Shown here: positions 1 to 9,739 of the stretch, in pieces | Layout: each line of letters starts with the position of its first letter | Position numbering within the stretch: position 1 is the first letter of the stretch | Source of the DNA: Actinomycetota bacterium | GTDB taxonomy: Bacteria; Actinomycetota; Acidimicrobiia; Acidimicrobiales; MedAcidi-G1 | NCBI GenBank assembly: GCA_014381745.1 | Contig: JACNLA010000026.1 | Location: 77,069-141,068 of the forward strand | Direction: 5' to 3' | DNA length: 64,000 bases | Made by a program: the position numbers and the translations under genes | The notes under the pieces: model-generated | The model's database searches: none | Told to the model about the DNA's origin: nothing | Seen by the model: the letters and a program-made list of their open reading frames with translations, nothing else

Positions 1-249
1 GTCGGTGCCGAGGTTGTGGCATGTGGCGAGGTCGGCCTAGGCGGCGAGGTCCGTCAGGTGGCTGGGCTCGAGAGGCGGCTGCATGAGGCCCATCGTCTGG
101 GTTTTCGACAGGCGATCCTGCCCGAGTCCGCCCCCGAGCCACCAGAGGGCATGTCTGCCATGAGGGTCGCAACCCTTGCCGATGCTGTAGCGGCGGCAGG
201 TTTGTCCACCGGTTCTGATGTCATCTCTTCAACCGGGGTAACCGTGTAG
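1..249 (+). CDS. radA: DNA repair protein RadA/Sms, C-terminal end (5' truncated by window)
   Basis: The open frame enters from the left edge and stops with TAG at 247-249. The visible 82 residues match the end of RadA, including GEVGLGGEVRQV followed by an LERRL..A..LGF block, which closes the Lon-protease-like domain. RadA is a RecA-like ATPase that promotes branch migration during recombinational repair. The ATPase and zinc-finger parts lie outside the window, so activity cannot be judged. In many actinobacteria disA follows radA; here a hydrolase gene follows instead. Confidence 0.85.
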   Translation, partial: VGAEVVACGEVGLGGEVRQVAGLERRLHEAHRLGFRQAILPESAPEPPEGMSAMRVATLADAVAAAGLSTGSDVISSTGVTV

Positions 250-282
250 ATGGGTCGGGCCTCTATGGGGTAAGCAGGGGGC

Positions 283-939
283 ATGAGAATTCAGCTTCCT
301 TCCGGAACCGCTGCAGAACTGGTCCACCCGTCTACGGGCCCTTCCAATCGCGGCCTCGTGGTGATCCCCGACATCATGGGGTTGCGGCCGCTCTGTGACG
401 GGATCGTGGCGGACCTGTCTGAGGCCAACGGCTGGTCGGTCTGTGCCTATGAGCTGTATCCGGGTCAGGAGCATCTGGACCTGGAGGGGCGCCATGAGGC
501 GTCTGCCGCCATGGACGACGATCGGGTTCTGGGTGATGCGGTCGCTGCAGCCGATGCGACCGGAGCCGGAACCGTCGCCATTCTGGGTTTCTGCATGGGC
601 GGCATGTATGTGCTCAAGGCTGTGGCCACCGGCCGGTTTGACCGGCACTGCCCCTTCTACGGGATGATCCGGGTGCCTGAGCGGTGGCAGGGTGCCGGTC
701 AGGGCGAGCCGCTGGATGCGCTCAGTCGGGGCGACGCCTCGTCGGTACTGGCCATCATCGGGTGCGACGACCCGTACACCCCGCCCGGCGACGTCGACGA
801 TCTTGAGGCAACAGGAGCGACCGTTGCCCGCTACGAGGGTGCCGGCCACGGTTTCGTCCATGACCCGTCACGGCCGTCGCACAGGGCAGCCGATGCAGCC
901 GATGCCTGGAAGAGGGTGTTGGAGTGGATCGGGCCCTGA
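283..939 (+). CDS. Dienelactone hydrolase family protein
   Basis: A 218-residue alpha/beta hydrolase. The nucleophile elbow GFCMGG places a cysteine at residue 104, as in dienelactone hydrolases rather than serine esterases. Asp162 or Asp163 (GCDDPYTPP) and His189 (GAGHGF) complete a plausible Cys-Asp-His triad. The length is usual for the family. The ATG is preceded by a purine-rich AGCAGGGGG. No catabolic neighbours reveal the substrate; the enzyme probably hydrolyses a cyclic ester or lactone in the cytoplasm. It converges on the Crp-family gene with a gap of about 19 bp. Confidence 0.85.
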   Translation: MRIQLPSGTAAELVHPSTGPSNRGLVVIPDIMGLRPLCDGIVADLSEANGWSVCAYELYPGQEHLDLEGRHEASAAMDDDRVLGDAVAAADATGAGTVAILGFCMGGMYVLKAVATGRFDRHCPFYGMIRVPERWQGAGQGEPLDALSRGDASSVLAIIGCDDPYTPPGDVDDLEATGATVARYEGAGHGFVHDPSRPSHRAADAADAWKRVLEWIGP

Positions 940-958
940 GGGACCCGGCTGAACCTGG

Positions 959-1618
959 TCAGCGGGCCCTGATGGTGAGCTGTTCCCGGTTGGTTACCCG
1001 GTAGGTGCGGTCGATCTGTTCAATCCATCCGAGCCTTATGAACGAGGCGATGGCCTTGTTGACGCGTTCACGTGACGCACCGACCATGCCGGCCAGCTCC
1101 TCCTGGGTGATCGGGAGGAAGAACTCGTCTGAGTCGCTGGCCAGCTCCAGAAGCCGCTTGGCGGTCCTTCCGGTGACATCCAGAAAGACCGAGTCGGCCA
1201 GGGCCTCGTCCATGTTGCGGAGCCGGCTGGCCAGCATCTCGACGACGGGCCAAAGAAGGGACGGGTCGTCCTGGTAGAGGCTCCTGAGTGGCTCATAGGG
1301 GACCGCTGTGACAACTGAGGCTTCGAGGGAGCGGGCTTGGGCTGAGCGGCCCCGCCCGCTGAACAGGCCCATCTCGCCAAAGAGGTCGCCCGGTTCCATG
1401 AGGGCGACCATCGACTCACGGCCGTCGACTGATTTGTTTGCGATGGCTATTCGGCCCGCCACGACCACGTAGAGCTCGTCGGGGTCATCGCCCTCGCTGA
1501 AGATGACGTCTCCGCGCTGCAGATCACGGTCGGTGGCGGCCGCCGCTATGGCGTCGAGGTCGGCCTGGTCGAGGCCGGCGAAGAGGGTTGTTTCGCTGAG
1601 GAGGGTGGTGTCTGGCAT
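959..1618 (-). CDS. Crp/Fnr family transcriptional regulator (GlxR-like)
   Basis: 219 residues with an N-terminal cyclic-nucleotide-binding beta-roll (about 10-125) and a C-terminal winged helix. The phosphate-binding cassette reads FGEMGLFSGRGRSA, with Gly81, Glu82, Arg91 and Ser92 where CRP contacts cAMP, so nucleotide binding is plausible. The HTH is near residues 170-192 (ITQEELAGMVGASRERVNKA). No cysteine cluster for an Fe-S centre is seen, which argues against an Fnr-type oxygen sensor. It is divergent from ispD; the roughly 90-bp gap must hold both promoters. GlxR-type global regulation is an inference from family. Confidence 0.85.
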   Translation of the reverse strand: MPDTTLLSETTLFAGLDQADLDAIAAAATDRDLQRGDVIFSEGDDPDELYVVVAGRIAIANKSVDGRESMVALMEPGDLFGEMGLFSGRGRSAQARSLEASVVTAVPYEPLRSLYQDDPSLLWPVVEMLASRLRNMDEALADSVFLDVTGRTAKRLLELASDSDEFFLPITQEELAGMVGASRERVNKAIASFIRLGWIEQIDRTYRVTNREQLTIRAR

Positions 1619-1708
1619 GTCGGTTGGCCATGCTAGTTACGTGCGACACCACCAATCAGCATCGACGGCGGGTTCTGCCACATTTCTGCCTTGCGCCAGG
1701 GGGTCGTT

Positions 1709-2356
1709 GTGAGCCTCTGGACAGTGGTCGTTGCTGCCGGGAACGGCCTTCGGTTTGGCTCCGACAAGCAGTCGGCCGACCTTGGGGGAGTGTCGGTGCT
1801 GGAACGCTCGGTGGCCACCGCATCCGAGGTCTCCGACGGTGTGGTCGTGGTGGTGGCCGATGGCCGGGTCGATGAGGTTCGCCAGATCGTTGGTGCGCAG
1901 GCCGTGGTCGAGGTTGTCTCAGGAGGCTCGACACGTTCCGAGTCGGTGCGGGCGGGTCTGGCGCTGGTTCCCGAGGCTGTTGAGGTAGTCCTGGTCCACG
2001 ATGGCGCCCGTCCCCTGGCGTCCCTGGCCGTCTACGAGCGTGTCGTCGCTGCCGTGAGGGCGGGTGCTGATGCCGTTGTTCCGGCCGTGGCTGTCTCCGA
2101 CACGCTGCGGTCCACCTCAGGTTCACTGGACCGTGAGGGCGTGATGGCCGTGCAGACACCCCAGGGCTTTTCAGCCGCCGTTATCAGGGCGGCCCATGCA
2201 GCCGGAGGCGATGCAACCGACGACGCCACGATGGTGGAGGCCAACGGTGGCACAGTGGTGGTTGTGGATGGAGAGGCCGACAACATCAAGATCACCCGAC
2301 CGGTTGACCTGGAGGTCGCCCGGCGGTTGTCGGCGGGAGGACAGGCCGATGTCTGA
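1709..2356 (+). CDS. ispD: 2-C-methyl-D-erythritol 4-phosphate cytidylyltransferase
   Basis: IspD transfers CMP to methylerythritol phosphate in the MEP route to isoprenoids. The N-terminal nucleotide-binding loop VVVAAGNGLRFG and the family signature LVHDGARPL are present, and 215 residues is a normal length. I prefer GTG at 1709 over the upstream TTG at 1691, because homologues begin just before the VVVAAG loop and an AGGGGG sits about 7 nt upstream. The last 8 bp overlap ispF, so the two are translationally coupled. Confidence 0.93.
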   Translation: MSLWTVVVAAGNGLRFGSDKQSADLGGVSVLERSVATASEVSDGVVVVVADGRVDEVRQIVGAQAVVEVVSGGSTRSESVRAGLALVPEAVEVVLVHDGARPLASLAVYERVVAAVRAGADAVVPAVAVSDTLRSTSGSLDREGVMAVQTPQGFSAAVIRAAHAAGGDATDDATMVEANGGTVVVVDGEADNIKITRPVDLEVARRLSAGGQADV

Positions 2357-2825
2357 GATACGCGTGGGGCAGGGATATGACGTGCATGCGTTCTGCGACG
2401 ATCCGGCACGGCAGTTGGTGCTTGGTGGTGTGGTGTTCGAGGGGCCCGGCCTGGTCGGGCACAGCGACGCCGATCCGGTGGCCCACGCCTGCATCGATGC
2501 CCTGTTGGGGGCAGCTGGTATGGGCGACATCGGCGATCGGTTTCCCGACACGGATCCGTCCCATGCGGGCGCTGACAGCATTGGTCTGCTCGCCGACACC
2601 GTCGCCGCAGTCGCGGCCGAGGGCTGGCGGGTGGTGAACATGGACTGCACGGTGGTTCTGGAGGTACCGAGGCTGGCACCCCGGAGGGGTGAGATGCAGG
2701 ACCGACTGGGTTCGGTTCTGGGCGCGCCGGTCTCGGTGAAGGCCAAGCGGGCCGAGGGCCTCGGTGCCCTTGGGCGGCGTGAGGGAATCGCCGCCATGGC
2801 CGCAGTCCTGTTGGAGCGGGGGTGA
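2349..2825 (+). CDS. ispF: 2-C-methyl-D-erythritol 2,4-cyclodiphosphate synthase
   Basis: IspF cyclises CDP-ME 2-phosphate in the MEP pathway, as a homotrimer with an active-site zinc. The start at 2349 gives MSEIRVGQGYDVHAF, the expected N-terminus with metal ligands Asp and His of the DVH motif. The second signature, GHSDADPVAHACIDALLGA, and FPDTDP are also intact. The length is 158 residues, typical. It overlaps ispD by 8 bp and rlmB by 4 bp, forming a tight three-gene operon. Confidence 0.95.
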   Translation: MSEIRVGQGYDVHAFCDDPARQLVLGGVVFEGPGLVGHSDADPVAHACIDALLGAAGMGDIGDRFPDTDPSHAGADSIGLLADTVAAVAAEGWRVVNMDCTVVLEVPRLAPRRGEMQDRLGSVLGAPVSVKAKRAEGLGALGRREGIAAMAAVLLERG

Positions 2826-3787
2826 GCGCCCCGAAGGGCCGCCGTGGGCCTGTCCGGGGTGGCGGAAAGGGCGGCAAGGGTGGTCGTGGAGGAGGACGCG
2901 GGGGTGGGCCCGGGCGTGATTCCAGGTCTCGGGGCGGTGCAGGCCAACGTGGTTCAACTCCGGTCAGGAAGAGGGGGCCTGAGCCTCCCAAGGGGCTCGG
3001 CGGCGATCAGGTCGAGGGCCGGCACGCCGTACGCGAGTTGCTGCTGGCGGGCACCCGTCGCACGAGAGAGGTCGTGCTGGCCACAGAGATGGATTCGGCT
3101 CCGATCCTTGACGACATCATCGACCTGGCCGATGAGGCGAGGGTCTCGATCCGTGAGCTTCCGCGTGCCAAGTTTGAGTCGATGGCAAGGACGGATGCCC
3201 CCCAGGGTGTCCTCGCAATGGCTGCTCCTCTGAAGGATCACAGCCTCGAGGATCTTTTGCACCGTGACGCCTCGGGTGCTGATCCGTTCCTCTTGATGCT
3301 GGACGGCATCACCGACCCAGGGAACCTGGGAGCGATCCTGCGTTCCGCCGAGTGCGCCGGGGTGACCGGTGTGATCATGCCGAGGCACCGTGCTGCCAGG
3401 GTCTCACCAACGGCTGCCAAGGCCGCCGCCGGGGCTATCGAGCACCTGCGTATGGCGAGCGTGTCGGGTCTCCCCAAGGCCATGGGTCGCCTGTCTGATG
3501 CTGGTATCTGGTCGGTGGGCCTCGACGTGGGCGGTGACCAGTTGATTCATGATCTGAAGGTTGCCGACCAGCCGTTGGCCCTGGTGATGGGGGCTGAGGG
3601 TGCGGGCCTGTCGCGTCTGGTGAGCGAGCGTTGCGACGCCCTGGCACACATCCCCCTGCGGGGGGTGTTGGGTTCCATGAACGTCTCGGCTGCGGCTGCG
3701 GTGGCTCTCTTTGAGGTGGCACGTCACAGGAATACGGCCGAAACGGGTTCGGTGGAGCCCGAGGTCGGATTCGAACCGACGACCTGA
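2822..3787 (+). CDS. rlmB: 23S rRNA (guanosine-2'-O-)-methyltransferase RlmB-type (TrmH/SpoU family)
   Basis: 321 residues. A very basic Gly/Arg/Lys-rich tail (about 1-58) precedes the substrate-binding domain (GDQVEGRHAVRELL) and the SPOUT knot domain. SpoU motifs are clear: ITDPGNLGAILRSAECAG, LVMGAEGAGLS and IPLRGVLGSMNVSAAAAVALFE. It should 2'-O-methylate a guanosine of 23S rRNA. The GTG start overlaps the ispF stop by 4 bp. The last codons (EPEVGFEPTT) are the antisense of the tRNA-Thr gene, so the reading frame runs into the convergent tRNA; the functional protein probably needs nothing beyond about residue 305. Confidence 0.9.
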   Translation: MSAPKGRRGPVRGGGKGGKGGRGGGRGGGPGRDSRSRGGAGQRGSTPVRKRGPEPPKGLGGDQVEGRHAVRELLLAGTRRTREVVLATEMDSAPILDDIIDLADEARVSIRELPRAKFESMARTDAPQGVLAMAAPLKDHSLEDLLHRDASGADPFLLMLDGITDPGNLGAILRSAECAGVTGVIMPRHRAARVSPTAAKAAAGAIEHLRMASVSGLPKAMGRLSDAGIWSVGLDVGGDQLIHDLKVADQPLALVMGAEGAGLSRLVSERCDALAHIPLRGVLGSMNVSAAAAVALFEVARHRNTAETGSVEPEVGFEPTT

Positions 3788-3829
3788 CGCTTACAAGGCG
3801 CCTGCTCTGACCAACTGAGCTACTCGGGC
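3753..3829 (-). tRNA. tRNA-Thr (anticodon TGT)
   Basis: A full cloverleaf on the minus strand. The 7-bp acceptor stem (GCCCGAG with CTCGGGC) occupies 3757-3829. The D-arm has GCTC/GAGC around AGTTGGTCA. The anticodon stem GGCGC/GCGTC encloses loop CTTGTAA, giving anticodon TGT (reads ACA). The T-arm has loop TTCGAAT. The discriminator is T (3756), and an encoded CCA follows at 3753-3755. It is convergent with, and overlapped by, the 3' end of rlmB. Confidence 0.96.
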
Positions 3830-4040
3830 GGGTGGCGCGCAACGTGGCGCGCAATGCCCACGGGACGCGATCCCTTCGGCCGCAAGGCTACTGAGGTCGA
3901 TCGGTGGTCGGGCCCATGAATTGGACGTCAGCTAGGAGTCGGCCACTGTGAAACTCAGGCTTTGAAGGCCTCGACCGCCAAGATCCTGAACTACCCTGCG
4001 CGCACCAGAGCCTGTGCGAATGATGGGGAGGTGCGGTGCG

Positions 4041-4796
4041 ATGACTCCAGTCGAGAACACCATCGTGGACTTGGACGAGGATCAGATCCGCGTTGACCTG
4101 GCTGCCGCCTTCCGGCTGGCCGCCAGGATGGATTTGCACGAGTCGGTGGCCAACCACTTCAGCGCCACCGTCTCGACTGACGGCAAGCGTTTCCTCTGCA
4201 ACCCGAAGTGGAGGCATTTCGGGTTGGTGAGGGCCAGTGAACTACTGCTTCTTGATGCCGACGATCCTTCGACCATGGACCGACCGGATGCTCCGGATCC
4301 GTCCGCATGGTGTATCCACGGTGCAATCCACGCCCGGATTCCGACCGCCCGGGCCGTGCTGCACTGCCACCCTCCGTACGCCACGGCCATGTGCGGGCTG
4401 GCCGACCCGACCATTCCGCCGATCGACCAGGCAACGGCCCGTTTCTGGGGTCGCACCGTCTACGACATGGATATTGGTGGGCCACCTGACGAGCCGGCCG
4501 AGGGAGCCCGGGTGGCTGAGGCCATGGTGGGTAACACGGTGATGATGATGGGCAACCACGGTGTGACCGTGGTCGGTGAGACCGTGGCCCACGCCTTCGA
4601 GGAGCTGTACTATCTGGAGCGTGCCTGCAGAAACGTGGTTCTGGCACTCAGCTCAGGCAGGCCGCTGCGGGTAATGGACGATGCCCTGGCCGCCAGCGTG
4701 GTCAGGATGTGGGACCGCTTCGCCGACCAGAGTCTGGCGCACTTCGCCGAGCAGAAGGCTCTTCTGGACCTTGAGGATTCCAGCTACCGGAACTGA
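4041..4796 (+). CDS. Class II aldolase/adducin family protein
   Basis: 251 residues from ATG 4041, chosen over GTG 4014 because GGGGAGGTG lies just upstream. The family's zinc-site pattern is visible: HGAIHARIPTARAVLHCHP around residues 95-115, and a late His in FEELYYLERACR context. The LHESVANHFSATV opening is typical of the L-fuculose-phosphate aldolase/adducin fold. Members are metal-dependent aldolases or decarboxylases, but the substrate cannot be read here and no sugar-pathway genes lie beside it. Confidence 0.85.
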   Translation: MTPVENTIVDLDEDQIRVDLAAAFRLAARMDLHESVANHFSATVSTDGKRFLCNPKWRHFGLVRASELLLLDADDPSTMDRPDAPDPSAWCIHGAIHARIPTARAVLHCHPPYATAMCGLADPTIPPIDQATARFWGRTVYDMDIGGPPDEPAEGARVAEAMVGNTVMMMGNHGVTVVGETVAHAFEELYYLERACRNVVLALSSGRPLRVMDDALAASVVRMWDRFADQSLAHFAEQKALLDLEDSSYRN

Positions 4797-4872
4797 CGGT
4801 GGGCAACCCGGTATGGCGGGGTTGGAACGGGTAGCAACATGACCGATGATCGCAGGATGAGGGAGGGGTGCC

Positions 4873-5376
4873 GTGTCTGAAAACCGGATGGAGGTCAGCC
4901 GGGCCATTGCAGCTGAGCCGGCCGAGGTGTTCGCCGTGCTGGCCAGCCCTGCCGGACATGTCGCGATCGACGCATCAGGCATGTTGATGTCGGCTGACGG
5001 GCCGCCTGTAACCGCCGTAGGTGACCGTTTCGACGTGGAGATGGACCGCGACTCCATACGCGACTTCGACCTCGGTGAATACACGGTCACGGTGGTGATC
5101 GAGACCTTCGACCAGGACCGTGAGATCGCCTGGACCATCGACGGTTCGATACAGCCGCCGATCGGCCACTATTACGGCTACAGGCTTGAGGCAATCGAGG
5201 GAGGAACCACGGTCACGTCGTACTACGACTGGTCCGAAATCCACGAGGCCTATGCCGGTGTGGCGGACGCCATCTTCCCCGTGATCTCTGAGACGAACCT
5301 GCTGGCTACCCTCGGGATCCTTGCCCGCACGGTCGCCACCGGGCGGCCACGGCCCGGAGCAAAGCGCTCGAACTGA
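4873..5376 (+). CDS. SRPBCC (START/polyketide-cyclase-like) family protein
   Basis: 167 residues. The opening beta-strand and helix (VSRAIAAEPAEVFAVLASP) and the later W-T-I-D-G and TTVTSYYDWSEI strands fit the SRPBCC helix-grip fold, which binds hydrophobic ligands in a deep pocket. GTG 4873 is preceded by a strong GGGAGGGG. It lacks catalytic motifs that would assign a reaction. It sits 76 bp after the aldolase gene on the same strand and may be co-transcribed with it. Function is unknown. Confidence 0.7.
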   Translation: MSENRMEVSRAIAAEPAEVFAVLASPAGHVAIDASGMLMSADGPPVTAVGDRFDVEMDRDSIRDFDLGEYTVTVVIETFDQDREIAWTIDGSIQPPIGHYYGYRLEAIEGGTTVTSYYDWSEIHEAYAGVADAIFPVISETNLLATLGILARTVATGRPRPGAKRSN

Positions 5377-5529
5377 CCGTTGTCGGCACTGATGACATTG
5401 CTACATGGTTGTGCCACAGGTCCGGGCCGCGCTCGATGGAACATGCCGTTGAAGCCTTTGTCCAACCGGTAGCTACTCAATCCCTTGGGGGTGCTTGTAA
5501 AGCCCTTCTGGCTGGATGATGATCACCAC

Positions 5530-5784
5530 ATGGCCCTGACCCAACGCGACCGGGAGATCCTGGACTTCGAGCGCACCTGGTGGGATTCCCCTGCCCCGAA
5601 AGATGTGCAGATCCTGGAGCGCTTCGAGTTGTCGGCCACCCGCTACCAACAACTCCTGGCGGTTCTCCTCGAAGATGACGAGGCGATGCTCTACGACCCG
5701 CTCGTCGTACGGAGGCTCCAGCGTCATCGCGAGAGGCGCCGCCGCGCCCGCTTCGTGAACCCGGTGGTCGAGGACACCAAGTGA
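5530..5784 (+). CDS. DUF3263 domain-containing protein
   Basis: A small (84-residue) actinobacterial protein. The core LTQRDREILDFERTWW, LSATRYQQLL and YDPLVVRRLQRHRERRR match the DUF3263 family, a helix-turn-helix-like fold of unknown role. Upstream TTG (5485) and GTG (5491) codons would extend it by up to 15 residues not expected in the family, so ATG 5530 is preferred. It overlaps the next gene by 4 bp, the arrangement usually seen with a LytR_C protein in actinobacteria, which suggests a shared cell-envelope role. Confidence 0.82.
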   Translation: MALTQRDREILDFERTWWDSPAPKDVQILERFELSATRYQQLLAVLLEDDEAMLYDPLVVRRLQRHRERRRRARFVNPVVEDTK

Positions 5785-6413
5785 ACGTCGGGGGCCGGGG
5801 TCGCAACGTCGGGCTGGGCCCCAGCAATCCGGCAGCCGCACCAAGGGCGCTGCTGCTGGTCGCTGTGGCACTGGTCATTGGGCTTGTGCTGTTGTGGAAG
5901 GCCGTCGACAACGATGTCGGCATCGTTGTGGTTCCTGAGCCTGCCGGTGGCGATGTCTCGGTTCAGGTAGATGAGACACCTGATGTTGTCGACACCGAGG
6001 TTCCTGCCGACTCGGCCGATGTCATACCCACCACGGAGGCTCCACCGGTTACAACCACCACCGCTGCGCTCCTCTTTCCGAGCAAGTCACCAAGCGAGGT
6101 GAAGGTACTCGTGGCCAACGGGTCCGGCATTGGTGGTGCTGCAGGCGCTGTCACCGACATGTTGAATCCACGCGGCTACGCGCTCGAGTCGCCGGCCAAC
6201 GCCAACCCGACCGATGTGTCGGGCGTCTACTACAGGGCCAGCTTCGCCGACGATGCCCGGATGGTGATGGAGGTCATCGCCCCCGGCAACCCTGACCTGC
6301 TCTCCCAGATGCCATCCGGTGGCCTTTCGGTACCTGACGGAACTCTCGACCGTTTGGCCAACGCCGATGTCGTGGTGATCCTCGGCTCCGATGGAATCAT
6401 CTACGCAGGCTGA
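5781..6413 (+). CDS. LytR C-terminal domain (LytR_C) membrane-anchored protein
   Basis: 210 residues. A single hydrophobic segment near residues 23-42 (ALLLVAVALVIGLVLLW) anchors the protein. An Asp/Val/Thr-rich linker follows (about 45-105), then a LytR_C domain beginning VKVLVANGSGIGGAAGAV. LytR_C domains occur at the end of LytR-CpsA-Psr wall ligases and alone in actinobacteria; their ligand is unknown. The domain should face the outside. GTG 5781 overlaps the DUF3263 stop by 4 bp. Confidence 0.8.
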   Translation: MNVGGRGRNVGLGPSNPAAAPRALLLVAVALVIGLVLLWKAVDNDVGIVVVPEPAGGDVSVQVDETPDVVDTEVPADSADVIPTTEAPPVTTTTAALLFPSKSPSEVKVLVANGSGIGGAAGAVTDMLNPRGYALESPANANPTDVSGVYYRASFADDARMVMEVIAPGNPDLLSQMPSGGLSVPDGTLDRLANADVVVILGSDGIIYAG

Positions 6414-6423
6414 GTTTCCACGG

Positions 6424-7419
6424 ATGCGGGTCGTGGCCGCACCGGACAAGTTCAGGGGCACCGGATCCGCGGTTCAGGTGGCTGACGCAATTGCACGAGC
6501 GGTGTCGAGGGTGGGCGGAGTTGCCGACCGGGTTCCGATGGCCGATGGCGGCGAGGGCACCCTCGACGTGCTGGGTGGACCCAACCGGTCGAGCGTGGTC
6601 ACCGGGCCCCTCGGCGATCCGGTCGAGGCGGGGTGGCGACTTGATGGTGGTACTGCCGTGATCGAGATGGCGAGGGCATCGGGTCTGGACCTGGCCGGTG
6701 GGCCGGTTGGCAACAGCCCACTTGACGCCACGACGGCCGGCACCGGAGAGCTGATCCTTGATGCGGCCGAAAAGGGTGCGCGGCGAATCATCGTGTGTCT
6801 GGGCGGGTCGGCCACGACCGATGGCGGCCTCGGGGCACTGAGGGCTATGGGATCCGCGGCCCGCTACCGGGGTGTCGAGTTGCTGGTCGCCTGTGATGTG
6901 CGTACCCGGTTCGTAGATGCTGCAGAGGTTTTCGGTCCGCAGAAGGGTGCTGGGCGGGCGCAGGTGGCGATGCTCCGGGGGAGGCTGGAGAGGCTCGTCC
7001 AGGTCTATTCCGAGGAGTACGGCGTGGATGTCTCTGACATGGCTAGGGCTGGGGCCGCCGGGGGGTTAGCCGGTGGGTTGGCCGCCGTGGGGGCAGGGCT
7101 GGTCGACGGAGTTGACCTGGTGGCCGAGGAGGTGGCTCTCGACGAGATTGTGGCGGGTGCCGATCTGGTTGTCACCGGCGAAGGTCGCCTGGATGCGACC
7201 TCCTTTGAAGGCAAGGTGGTGGGTGGCGTCGCCGCCTATACGGCTGCGGCCGGCGTGCCAATGCTGGTGGTGGCTGGGCAGGTGGCCCCTGAAGTTGTCG
7301 GCAGGCTCGACTCGGTCTCTCTAGTCGAGGAGTTCGGAAAGGAGCGGGCGATGACCGACACCATCGCATGTGTGGAAGAGGCCGTCGGCTCCCACCTGGA
7401 CTCCCGCTGGCCGGGATAG
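6424..7419 (+). CDS. Glycerate kinase (GlxK/GarK family)
   Basis: 331 residues, opening with VVAAPDKFRGTGSA and followed by VPMADGGEGTLD, GGSATTDGGLGALRAMG, FGPQKGAG and VTGEGRLDATSFEGKV, the standard block order of the glycerate kinase family. It phosphorylates D-glycerate, usually to 2-phosphoglycerate. ATG 6424 is used; the ATG at 6391 would overlap the previous gene and add a non-homologous N-terminus. No tartronate or glyoxylate pathway genes are adjacent. Confidence 0.9.
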   Translation: MRVVAAPDKFRGTGSAVQVADAIARAVSRVGGVADRVPMADGGEGTLDVLGGPNRSSVVTGPLGDPVEAGWRLDGGTAVIEMARASGLDLAGGPVGNSPLDATTAGTGELILDAAEKGARRIIVCLGGSATTDGGLGALRAMGSAARYRGVELLVACDVRTRFVDAAEVFGPQKGAGRAQVAMLRGRLERLVQVYSEEYGVDVSDMARAGAAGGLAGGLAAVGAGLVDGVDLVAEEVALDEIVAGADLVVTGEGRLDATSFEGKVVGGVAAYTAAAGVPMLVVAGQVAPEVVGRLDSVSLVEEFGKERAMTDTIACVEEAVGSHLDSRWPG

Positions 7420-7529
7420 TTCGTCATTTTCCATGATGGTGCGGAATCCTGACTGCTTTGGTAGGGTTTATCCCTGATGAGGCGGCCGCCATTCGGCCCG
7501 CCCCCCGGAACGATGAACAGGTGGAACCA

Positions 7530-7805
7530 ATGGCTGTAACCGTGCGAATTCCGACCACGCTTCGACCCCTCACGGGCGGAGCCCCCGAGGTCGCTGTTGA
7601 TGCGGCCACTGTCGGCGAGGCCCTCACCGCCCTCGAGGAGTCACATCCGGGCTTTGGTGAGCGGATCCTCGACGAGGCCGGTGCCCTGCGACGTTTCGTG
7701 AACGTGTTTGTGAGCGACGACGATGTGCGCTTCCTGGACGGCCTTGCCACCCATGTACCCGATGGTGACACGGTTGCCATTGTCCCGGCTGTAGCCGGAG
7801 GCTGA
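7530..7805 (+). CDS. cysO: CysO-type ubiquitin-like sulfur carrier protein
   Basis: A 91-residue beta-grasp protein ending in PAVAGG, with the Gly-Gly tail needed for thiocarboxylation. Its sequence follows the mycobacterial CysO pattern closely (VRIPTTLRPLTGG, RFVNVFV.DDDVRF, GLAT..PDGD) rather than generic MoaD or ThiS. CysO-thiocarboxylate donates sulfur to O-phosphoserine through CysM, and the protease Mec releases cysteine; neither partner is in this window. ATG 7530 has AGGTGG just upstream; longer forms from 7458 are not supported by homology. Confidence 0.85.
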   Translation: MAVTVRIPTTLRPLTGGAPEVAVDAATVGEALTALEESHPGFGERILDEAGALRRFVNVFVSDDDVRFLDGLATHVPDGDTVAIVPAVAGG

Positions 7806-7809
7806 TCCC

Positions 7810-7827
7810 GGCCGGTTCAGCCCGGCC
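7810..7827 (+). terminator. Possible terminator hairpin after cysO
   Basis: A GC-rich hairpin (GGCCGG, 6-nt loop, CCGGCC) starts 5 bp after the cysO stop. The downstream tract is CCTTCACGTTTG, not a true U-run, so it may be only a weak or Rho-assisted terminator. Confidence 0.35.
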
Positions 7828-7894
7828 CCTTCACGTTTGTGGACCTCTTATAGGCGCGTCCGCAGGTTGTGATTCAACGCTCCTGCTGGTTGGA

Positions 7895-9616
<1,722 letters not shown>

Positions 9617-9645
9617 ACGGACCTGCCCCAGGGCAGGGTTCACCC

Positions 9646-9680
9646 GGAGCGCCCTGCGGGGCGCTCCGTGGCGTTTTGGG
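9646..9680 (+). terminator. Intrinsic-type terminator after groL
   Basis: An 8-bp perfect GC-rich stem (GGAGCGCC / GGCGCTCC, loop CTGCGG) at 9646-9667 is followed by GTGGCGTTTT. It lies 30 bp past the groL stop, which suits termination of a monocistronic heat-shock transcript. Confidence 0.6.
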
Positions 9681-9739
9681 GTCAGGGTCGTGTTCACTGG
9701 TGTCCGTGACAAAGCGAGTTTGCGACGGAGGCCGATGAT

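Noticed and set aside
3832-3854. Two copies of GTGGCGCGCAA just upstream of tRNA-Thr
   Set aside because: Only two short copies with no associated genes; too little to call an element.
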